NCBI GenBank assembly: GCA_030424595.1
Contig: JAUHWG010000012.1
Location: 207,723 to 271,722 of the forward strand
Direction of reading: 5' to 3'
DNA: 64,000 nucleotides
DNA from: Polyangia bacterium
GTDB lineage: Bacteria > Myxococcota_A > Polyangia > Nannocystales > Nannocystaceae
The notes beneath the pieces are model-generated. The model saw only the letters and a list, made by a program, of their open reading frames with translations, had not been told where the DNA came from and searched no databases. Below are positions 19,154-25,933 of the stretch, one piece after another; position 1 is the first letter of the stretch, and the number at the start of each line of letters is the position of its first letter. Made by a program: the position numbers and the translations under genes.

Positions 19154-21256
19154 GTGACCATTCGCAGCCATCGATCCTCTCCTCTCGTCCTCTCGGGCGC
19201 CGCCCTCCTCTCCCTCGCGCTCTTGGGGATCGGCTGCGGCGATGACACGGCCGCGAGCGCGACCGAGGGCACCACCACCGACGAGACCACGACGACGACC
19301 TCGACCACCTCCGGCGGCGAGACCGAGACCGGGAGCGCGAGCGAGAGCGACGGGACGACCACCGACTCCCTCCCGCCCGCGGCGGTCCCGGAGGGCTGCA
19401 ACCCGATCGCCTACGAGCACGACTGCATGCTCCCCTACCCGACCGACTACTTCTCGGTCGCCGACCCGGCGATGCCGAACGGGGCGCGGATCGAGCTGAC
19501 CCCGGAGGCGACGCCGAGGACGATGGACGGCCTCTCCTTTAACTTCCTCGAGGCCGAGGCGAGCGACGGCGCGTCGCACCACATGCCGATCTTGGCCCTC
19601 TTCCCCGAGGGGATCGACACCAGCAACCTCAACTTCCACCTCGACGGCGGCGACGCGACCCTGAGCGAGCAGAGCCCGACGCTGGTGATGAACGCCGAGA
19701 CCGGCGAGCTCATCCCCCACTGGGTCGAGCTCGACGTGATGGCGAGCAAGCCCGGCGAGCAGGCGCTGATCGTCCGCACCTTCGACACCCTGGAGCCGAG
19801 CACCCGCTACATCGTCGCCTTCCAGGGGCTGGTCTCGGCGATGGGCGCGGAGATCGAGCCGCCGATGGGCTTCGCTCACCTCGTCGCCGGCGAGGTCGGG
19901 GGCGACCCAGTCCTAGAGCCGCTCTACGACCGCTATCAAGACGAGGTGTTCGGCCCGCTCGAGGAGGCTGGCGTCGCCCCCGATCGCCTCCAGCTCGCCT
20001 GGGACTTCACGACCGCCAGCGAAGAGCGGAACACCCGCGACATGCTGACGATCCGCGACGACATCATGGCGACCTTCGCCGACGAGGGCCCGCCGGTGAT
20101 GATCGACAAGGTCCTCCCCGATCACAACGACGACATCGCCCTCCGCCTCGAGGGGCGGATCCAGGTGCCGCTCTACCTCGACAGCGACGAGCCGATGGCG
20201 AGGCTCCACCGCGACGGCGAGGGCAAGGTCGTCAGCAACGGCGATCACTGGGTGAAGTTCACCTTCCAGGTGCCGATCACGGCCTTCCCGCTCGACCCCG
20301 ACTACGAGCAGGCGCGGATCATCCAGTTCGGCCACGGCTTCTTCGGCGAGCGCGAGGAGATCAACTGGAGCGCGATGCGGGGCTTCTCGGTCGAGCGCGG
20401 CCTGGTGATGGTCGCGACCGAGTGGGTCGGGATGGCCTTTGAGGACCAACCGACGCTGATCGGATACATCAGCTCGAGCCCGGCGGAGATGTTCACCTTC
20501 ACCGACCGTCTCCACCAGGCGTTCGCCAACCAGCTCGCGCTCAGCTACGCGATCAAGACCACCCTCGCCGAGGCGCCGGAGACCCAGATCCTCGGCCAGA
20601 CGATCTACGACAGCGAGCAGCTCTACTGGTACGGCATCAGCCAGGGGTCGATCTTCGGCGCGGTCTTCATGGCCCTGACGCCGACGATCGAGCGCGCCGC
20701 CCTCAGCGTCGGCGGCGGCCCCTACTCGCTGATGATGACCCGCTCGGGCAGCTTCTCCCAGCTCTTCGACCTGGTGAAGCTGAGCGTCGGCGAGCGTCCG
20801 CTCGAGATCCAGAAGTTCGTCGCCCTCAGCCAGCACGCCTTCGACCGCGTCGACCCCTCGACCTACGCCAAGCACATCCACATCGACCCCTACCCCGGAG
20901 CCGCGGCCGAGCAGGTGCTCTTCCAGTACGGGATCGGCGATCACTCGGTGAACAACCTGGCGAGCCACGTGCTCCTCCGGGCCGCCGGGATCGACATGCT
21001 GGAGCCCAGCGCCGACGCGCCCTACGGCGTCGGCACGGTCGCCTCGCCGGCCGAGGTGTCGGCGGCGGTCGCCGTCGACTACAACCTGGACGAGCTGCCC
21101 GGGATCTACGCCGAGCTGCCCTCCGAGCCCGCCGACGAGGACAATGTCCACGAGCTCGTCCGCCGCAACCCGATGATCCGCGACCAGCTCGACGCCTTCT
21201 TCGCCGTGGACTCGGTGCTCGCGAACTTCTGCGATGGCCCCTGCGACCCCGAGTAG
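19154..21256 (+). CDS. Large lipoprotein with alpha/beta-hydrolase-like C-terminal half
   Basis: The 700-residue protein starts at GTG 19154, 8 bases after AGGAG. It has a lipobox (LLGIGC) and a Thr/Glu-rich linker of about 50 residues. The N-terminal half looks like beta domains of the bacterial Ig type. The second half has a hydrolase pattern: IIQFGHGFFGEREE in the oxyanion position and YWYGISQGSIFGAVFMAL as a nucleophile elbow of the form G-x-S-x-G. An LFQYGIGDHSVNNLASHVLL segment in the His position completes a plausible triad. It would be an outer-surface or periplasmic esterase-like enzyme. The substrate is unknown. Confidence 0.72.
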   Translation: MTIRSHRSSPLVLSGAALLSLALLGIGCGDDTAASATEGTTTDETTTTTSTTSGGETETGSASESDGTTTDSLPPAAVPEGCNPIAYEHDCMLPYPTDYFSVADPAMPNGARIELTPEATPRTMDGLSFNFLEAEASDGASHHMPILALFPEGIDTSNLNFHLDGGDATLSEQSPTLVMNAETGELIPHWVELDVMASKPGEQALIVRTFDTLEPSTRYIVAFQGLVSAMGAEIEPPMGFAHLVAGEVGGDPVLEPLYDRYQDEVFGPLEEAGVAPDRLQLAWDFTTASEERNTRDMLTIRDDIMATFADEGPPVMIDKVLPDHNDDIALRLEGRIQVPLYLDSDEPMARLHRDGEGKVVSNGDHWVKFTFQVPITAFPLDPDYEQARIIQFGHGFFGEREEINWSAMRGFSVERGLVMVATEWVGMAFEDQPTLIGYISSSPAEMFTFTDRLHQAFANQLALSYAIKTTLAEAPETQILGQTIYDSEQLYWYGISQGSIFGAVFMALTPTIERAALSVGGGPYSLMMTRSGSFSQLFDLVKLSVGERPLEIQKFVALSQHAFDRVDPSTYAKHIHIDPYPGAAAEQVLFQYGIGDHSVNNLASHVLLRAAGIDMLEPSADAPYGVGTVASPAEVSAAVAVDYNLDELPGIYAELPSEPADEDNVHELVRRNPMIRDQLDAFFAVDSVLANFCDGPCDPE

Positions 21257-21947
21257 CGTGGCCGAGCCGACCAACCTCGTCGCCCTCGGGGCCCGCCGAG
21301 AGCGGGCGATCGCCCTCATCGGCGATCGCTACGCCGAGGGCCTGCTCGACGATGACGAGGTCGACCGTCGGCTCGAGCTCGCCGAGCGGGCGACCGAGCT
21401 CGCCCAGCTCGACGCGCTGACCGTCGACCTCGAGGCGCCCGCAGAGGAGCCCGGCGGACCCGCGCATTCGGTCGCCCTCGCCAAGCCCGACACAGCCCTC
21501 GCGGTCCCGGGGACGATCCCTGCCGCTCGCTCGATCACGAACGTCCTCTCGAGCAGCGAGTACACGGGCGCCTGGACCCCCGCTCGCCAGACCAAGGTGC
21601 TCACGGTCCTAGGCAACACGACGCTCGACCTGCGCGAGGCCAACCTCGGCGCCGGGGAGATCGAGCTCCGGGTCAAGGTCGTCCTCGGCGACGCTGTGAT
21701 CATCCTGCCGCCGACGATCCGCGTCACCGTCGAGTGCACGCCTGTCCTCGGCGACATCAAGCGCGATGAGGGGCCGACGACCCTCGGCCCCGAGAGCCCC
21801 CACGTCCGGATCTCCGGCTTCGTCGTCCTCGGCGACGTGAAGATCCGCTACCAAGCGCCGGGGGAGTCTTGGCGCGAGACCAAGAAGAGGCGCAAGCGCC
21901 TGGCCAAGGAGCGGCGAAAGGCGCTCAAGGCTGGCCGCGGCGGATAG
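21234..21947 (+). CDS. DUF1707 and LiaF-like C-terminal domain protein
   Basis: The 237-residue product has an N-terminal DUF1707/SHOCT-like helix pair: ERAIALIGDRYAEGLLDDDE then VDRRLELAERATELAQLDAL. A C-terminal beta-rich domain contains VLTVLGNTTLDLREANLGAG and VTVECTPVLGDIKRDEG, typical of the LiaF/VraT cell-wall-stress family. The tail is strongly basic. No membrane segment separates the domains, unlike classic LiaF. The ATG at 21234 overlaps the previous gene by 23 nt; GTG at 21258, just after that stop, is an alternative. Coupling with the lipoprotein gene is likely. Confidence 0.78.
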   Translation: MAPATPSSVAEPTNLVALGARRERAIALIGDRYAEGLLDDDEVDRRLELAERATELAQLDALTVDLEAPAEEPGGPAHSVALAKPDTALAVPGTIPAARSITNVLSSSEYTGAWTPARQTKVLTVLGNTTLDLREANLGAGEIELRVKVVLGDAVIILPPTIRVTVECTPVLGDIKRDEGPTTLGPESPHVRISGFVVLGDVKIRYQAPGESWRETKKRRKRLAKERRKALKAGRGG

Positions 21948-21950
21948 CAG

Positions 21951-22523
21951 CTAGCTCGCCTCGTTCGCCTCGCTCGCCTCAGCGGCGCGCTTCAGGTCCG
22001 CCGCGAAGGCGTCAAAGGAGGGGCGGAAGTCGGGGAGCTTGCCCTCGATCATCCCCATCATCGTCCCGGTCAGCACCTCCGCCATCGTCACCGTCGTCGT
22101 CCCGTCGGCGCGCTCCGTGATCGTGAAGGTGCGGACCCCCTTGAAGGACCTCCCCCCGTCCTCCCAGACCAGGCGCTCGCCGGGCTCGAAGGCGCTGACC
22201 TTGAGCTTGAAGGTCCGCTTGGGGTCGACGGTCGAGCGCAGGGCGATGGTCTCGCCCAGGGCGATCGAGCCGTCGAGATCGGTGACCGTCGAGCTCCACT
22301 CGGGGTAGCGATCGGCGTCGGTGAGGAGGGCCCAGACGACGTCGGCGTCGGCCTCGATCTCGACCCCGACGCGGTACTCGAGGTAGCGCTCGCCATCGAG
22401 CCTCTGAGCCTGCCCGTCGAGGACGATCGGGGCCGCTGCCTCGGGCGGCGGCGCGGACGCGCAGGCGCCAAGACCGAGGGCGAAGATGAGCGAGAGGCCG
22501 AGGTTTCCGGTGGAGTTCGTCAC
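21951..22523 (-). CDS. SRPBCC (START/polyketide-cyclase-like) lipoprotein
   Basis: This 190-residue protein has a lipobox (LGLGAC) and one helix-grip domain. YRVGVEIEADADVVWALLTD, then DRYPEWSSTVTDLDG and RTFTITERADGTTTVTMAEV, are the usual strands and helix of the family, which forms a hydrophobic pocket. A lipid-anchored SRPBCC protein is unusual but known in this phylum. It ends 3 bp from the convergent DUF1707 gene and diverges from the LysR gene. Confidence 0.82.
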   Translation of the reverse strand: MTNSTGNLGLSLIFALGLGACASAPPPEAAAPIVLDGQAQRLDGERYLEYRVGVEIEADADVVWALLTDADRYPEWSSTVTDLDGSIALGETIALRSTVDPKRTFKLKVSAFEPGERLVWEDGGRSFKGVRTFTITERADGTTTVTMAEVLTGTMMGMIEGKLPDFRPSFDAFAADLKRAAEASEANEAS

Positions 22524-22541
22524 GCCCCGGGTCTACTATTT

Positions 22542-22574
22542 GTGCCCATTTATGAAAAAGACAGCCAAATGCAC
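22542..22574. promoter_or_regulatory. Candidate LysR operator
   Basis: GTGCCCATTT at 22542-22551 and AAATGCAC at 22567-22574 form an imperfect inverted repeat in the AT-rich 75-bp gap between the divergent SRPBCC and LysR starts. This is a typical place for a LysR autoregulatory site. Confidence 0.42.
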
Positions 22575-22598
22575 TTCACTTGTGCTGAATGATCATCA

Positions 22599-23501
22599 AT
22601 GAAGCTCGACCTCAACGATGTCATCGTCTTCACGGAGGTGGTCCGCTGCGGCTCCTTCACCGCCGCAGGACACAAGCTCGACCTCCCGCCGTCGGCGATA
22701 TCGCGCCGTGTCGCCCGTCTGGAGGAGCGCCTCGGCTTTCGCCTGCTCAACCGCACGACCCGGGCGCAGGGCCTGACCGAGAGCGGCCGGATCTACTACG
22801 AGCGGACCGCCCAGATCGCCCACGACATCGACGACGCCCTCCGTGCGGTCCATGAATTTCGGGCGACCCCCTCGGGGCTGCTCCGGGTCACCGCCCCGGC
22901 CGACGACGGCGGCATGATCTGGGAGATGTTCTCCGGCTTTGTCCGCGACCACCCGGAGGTCGACCTCGAGCTCGTCCACTCGGTCGAGCGGCTCGACATC
23001 GTCAAGGAGGGGATCGACCTCGCCCTCCGCGGCGGCGCCCCTCCGGACTCCTCCCTCCTGCGGGCGACCAAGCTCGTCGACTCGCGCTTCGTCCTGGTCG
23101 CCACCCCGCACTACCTCGGGCGCCACGGCACGCCGAGCCACCCCAAGGAGCTGAGCGAGCACAGCTGCATCGCCATGGACAACTGGGTCCCGAACGCCAT
23201 CGCCGCGCTCCAGGGCCCCGACGGCCCGGTCCGCGTCGACCTCCGCAACCGGATCCGGACCAACAGCCAGGAGACCGCCCGCAGGGCCGCCCTCGACAGC
23301 CTCGGGATCGCGCCGATGGTCGCCTTCACCTGCTGGCGAGAGCTCCGCTCAGGCACCCTCGTCGAGGTCTTGCCCGGAGCCCTGCCCGGCCCCGCGCCGA
23401 TGTGGGCGATCTATCCCGCCTCCCGGAGCAAGAGCGCCGCCACCCAAGCCCTGATCGACCACCTGGTGCGCACGGTCCCGACCCTCGCGCAGGAGGTCTA
23501 G
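22599..23501 (+). CDS. LysR-family transcriptional regulator
   Basis: This is a 300-residue LysR regulator. The N-terminal winged helix shows FTEVVRCGSFTAAGHKLDLP, then AISRRVARLEERLGFRLLNR and TTRAQGLTESGR. The rest is a periplasmic-binding-protein-like effector domain with the usual GLLRVTAPADDGG and LALRGGAPPDSSLLRATKL segments. Length and order fit the AaeR/DmlR-like branch. It likely regulates the divergent SRPBCC lipoprotein gene and itself. Confidence 0.93.
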   Translation: MKLDLNDVIVFTEVVRCGSFTAAGHKLDLPPSAISRRVARLEERLGFRLLNRTTRAQGLTESGRIYYERTAQIAHDIDDALRAVHEFRATPSGLLRVTAPADDGGMIWEMFSGFVRDHPEVDLELVHSVERLDIVKEGIDLALRGGAPPDSSLLRATKLVDSRFVLVATPHYLGRHGTPSHPKELSEHSCIAMDNWVPNAIAALQGPDGPVRVDLRNRIRTNSQETARRAALDSLGIAPMVAFTCWRELRSGTLVEVLPGALPGPAPMWAIYPASRSKSAATQALIDHLVRTVPTLAQEV

Positions 23502-23875
23502 CCCTGAGATGAGCGCTGCTATGAGGTGCCCTCACAAGCCCGCGTAGAACCGGTAGCGGAGCCCAGGAAGACTTGCTCGGGCGAGCGAGGGGCGACGGAT
23601 GGGACGCAGCGGGAGGACCGGTGCCTCGCGCGGAGACACCCGTACCCTGTCTCTTCAAGCAGCTCAGCCTGACCCGTGGCGAGCACGTGGCATGGGAGGA
23701 CCCGCGTCCGCGAGGGACCCGTCGCCCCTCGCCCGCCCGCCTACAGCCCCCAAGCTCCGCCCCTCGCCAAGCACGAGGTGAGCGCGCGCGCGGGACTTCT
23801 GCCACGGGACGCTCGCGCCGCCGGCGGTGCGCTGTGATGCCCCGCGAGGGCGCGTAGCGACTGGCGACCGTCGTG
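23502..23875. other. 374-bp gap without a convincing gene
   Basis: This lies between the convergent LysR and GST genes. It holds copy B of the dispersed repeat. Short open frames exist on both strands but have no recognisable motif, start signal or consistent codon use. Confidence 0.6.
23774..23808 (+). repeat. Dispersed repeat element, copy B (core only)
   Basis: ACGAGG, then a GAGCGCGCGCGCGGGACT-type core and CTGCCACGGG match the right half of the elements at 12161-12228 and 46044-46106. The left half is not recognisable here. Confidence 0.6.
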
Positions 23876-24499
23876 TCAGCTCGCAGCTCGCCGAGCCGCG
23901 TAGTAGGCGACCACCTTCGGGTGCTTGGCCACGGCATCGACCAGGCCCGTCAGCTTCGGGAAGGCCGCGAACACGTCGCCGCCGATGTAGTCCGCGCCGC
24001 CGCGGAGGAAGAAGCGCACCGAGACGAAGAGCTTGAGGTCGACGACGTTCAGCTCGGCGCCGCCGACGAAGGGACCGTCGCCGAGCTGGGCCTCGACGCT
24101 CGCGCCCCACGCCTGCATCAGGCCGCTCGCGAGCTCCTCGCGCGCGCGCTTCTTCGCGTCCTCGTCCTTGATGCTGGTCGTCGCCCCGGTCGCGATCCGG
24201 AGCTCTTCGACGGCCGCCATGATCGCCTCGTGACGCGCCGCCTCCCACAGGTCCTTGGGGTGGAGATCGTAGGCGCGGCCGATGTAGGTCAGCACCGCGT
24301 TCGACTGGCCGAGCTTGCCCTTGCCCTCGATCTCGAGCACCGGTAGGCCGCCGAAGGGGGTGCTCCCCTTGCGGGCGGGCCAGGTCGGCGGCTTGACCCG
24401 ATCGTCGACGAAGTCGACACCGGCGATGTAGAGGGCGAGGCGGCTGTCCTCGCCGCGGCCGCCGTCAAAGTCGAAGTAGCTCAGGGTGATCGTAGGCAT
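23876..24499 (-). CDS. Glutathione S-transferase family protein (sigma-like)
   Basis: The 207-residue GST starts MPTITLSYFDFDGGRGEDSR at 24499; the open frame further upstream has no GST similarity. The N-domain contains FGGLPVLEIEGKGKLGQSNA, the Pro and Gln-Ser of the glutathione site, followed by VLTYIGRAYDL. The C-domain has the PFVGGAELNVVDLKLFVSV helix. The pattern is that of sigma-class GSTs. It is separated by 223 bp from the molybdenum hydroxylase operon on the same strand. Confidence 0.88.
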   Translation of the reverse strand: MPTITLSYFDFDGGRGEDSRLALYIAGVDFVDDRVKPPTWPARKGSTPFGGLPVLEIEGKGKLGQSNAVLTYIGRAYDLHPKDLWEAARHEAIMAAVEELRIATGATTSIKDEDAKKRAREELASGLMQAWGASVEAQLGDGPFVGGAELNVVDLKLFVSVRFFLRGGADYIGGDVFAAFPKLTGLVDAVAKHPKVVAYYAARRAAS

Positions 24500-24722
24500 C
24501 GTCGGCGCTCTCCAGGCTCGGCGCCTCTGTCCGGCGCCGGCGACGGGTATACCCCGAGGCCAGCCCCACCTGACAGATGAGAGCCCCGAGTGACCCGAAG
24601 CGGAGACCGCCGGAGGCGAAGACCTTCGCGTCCACTCGCCTCCGGTGCGCCGGCCCTCCGCCGCCCGACTCCGGCGCTCGCGCCGAGGTCGGCCGCGGGA
24701 GCCGACGACCGCGAGGCCCTCC

Positions 24723-24926
24723 CTAGCGAGCCCGAAAACAGGAGCGCGACGGATCGCAGCACTCCGGCGCGACGACATCGCCGTCGGGTCCGAAGTTTTG
24801 GCAGGTCGAGAGGCAGGTGTAGGGGACCGCGTTGCGGCGGAAGGCCGCGAGGATCTCCTCGTCGTCCTCGCTCTCCCGCGAGGCGCTCTTCCAGCGGAGG
24901 TTGACGCAGAGCTTGAGCTTCGTCAT
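24723..24926 (-). CDS. Small Cys-rich protein at the end of the molybdenum hydroxylase operon
   Basis: This 67-residue basic protein has six cysteines: C7, C38, C42, C56, C57 and C63. It has no signal peptide. Its ATG overlaps the stop of the FAD-subunit gene (ATGA), so it is translated together with the hydroxylase subunits. The spacing of the cysteines (C-x3-C, CC, C) would suit metal or Fe-S cluster binding. I do not recognise the family. A cluster-assembly or electron-transfer helper for the hydroxylase is an inference from position and cysteines only. Confidence 0.68.
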   Translation of the reverse strand: MTKLKLCVNLRWKSASRESEDDEEILAAFRRNAVPYTCLSTCQNFGPDGDVVAPECCDPSRSCFRAR

Positions 24927-25933
24927 TTCGCGGGTCCTTTGCTCTCGCCCTCAGAGCCGTCCTCGTCGGGCGCGTCGATCAGGGGCGAGGGCGGGCTGAC
25001 GACCGCGGCGTTCAGGGCATCGAAGACGCTCGCGCGGAGCAGCTCGACCTTGTAGGCCGTGTCCTCCAGGGGCTGCGCGCCCTCGGTCGCCTTCTCGCCC
25101 GCGGCGACGAAGAGGGGCTCGTTGACGACATTGCCGATCAAGAGCCGCTCGACCTCGCGCAGGCGCAGCGGCGTGTTGGCGACCGCCCCGACGGCGACCC
25201 GGGCGTCGACGATCGACTCCCAGCGGTCGAGGCGGAGGCGGACGACCACCTCGACCAGCGCCCACTCGGCGCGGGCGCGGCTGGTCGCCCGCATGTAGGC
25301 GCCCTGCTCCGCCGACCACGGCCGCGGGAGGTTGATGTGGGTCAGGAGCACGCCCTCGTCGAGGGTGTGATCGCGGAGCGTGTCGCCGATATCGTAGAGC
25401 TCCTCGACGCTGCGCGCCGCGCCGCCGGCGACCGACACCGTCGCATCGTAGGCGGCGAGCACCATCCCCATCGTCGAGGCGTGGGGGGCGATGCAGGGCC
25501 GGGTGGCGAAGCAGACATGCCAGAGGTGATCGCCCTGGCGGGCCCAACACTCCGAGCCCCCCGACTTCAGGCACTGAACCTCAGGGTCGCGGTAGTAGGC
25601 GCAGCGCGGGGCCTGGAGGAGGTTTCCGCCGAGGGTGGCGACCGCCCGGATCTGGGGGTTGCCGAGGCTCGCCGCCCCCTTCGCCAGCGCCGGATAGCGC
25701 TCGCGCACCCAGGGATCCTCGGCCAGCTCCGCCAGGCGCACGCGGGCGCCGATCTTGAGCCCCTCGCCGTCGCGCTCGATCTTGTCGAGCCCCGGGATAT
25801 CGCGGAGATCGAGCACCGGCCGCCTGCGCCGGCCGTGGTTGCGGCGCTCCTGGATGTCGGTCCCGCCAGCGCGGACGTCGTGGGTCGTCGAGTGCTCGAG
25901 CGCGGCCTCGATCGTGGTCGGCAAGCGGATCAT
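24923..25933 (-). CDS. FAD-binding (medium) subunit of a molybdenum hydroxylase, PaoB-like
   Basis: This 336-residue subunit of xanthine-dehydrogenase/aldehyde-oxidase enzymes binds FAD. It shows the FAD motif RAGGTDIQE at 21-29 and the second site VATLGGNLLQ near 100. An insertion holds five cysteines (C111, C121, C129, C141, C147) in the arrangement RCAYYRDPEVQC ... SEC ... PCIAPH. This resembles the [4Fe-4S]-binding insertion of PaoB and the 4-hydroxybenzoyl-CoA reductase beta subunit. It has no signal peptide and would need to travel with the Tat-targeted partner. Both ends overlap neighbours by ATGA. Confidence 0.88.
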   Translation of the reverse strand: MIRLPTTIEAALEHSTTHDVRAGGTDIQERRNHGRRRRPVLDLRDIPGLDKIERDGEGLKIGARVRLAELAEDPWVRERYPALAKGAASLGNPQIRAVATLGGNLLQAPRCAYYRDPEVQCLKSGGSECWARQGDHLWHVCFATRPCIAPHASTMGMVLAAYDATVSVAGGAARSVEELYDIGDTLRDHTLDEGVLLTHINLPRPWSAEQGAYMRATSRARAEWALVEVVVRLRLDRWESIVDARVAVGAVANTPLRLREVERLLIGNVVNEPLFVAAGEKATEGAQPLEDTAYKVELLRASVFDALNAAVVSPPSPLIDAPDEDGSEGESKGPAK

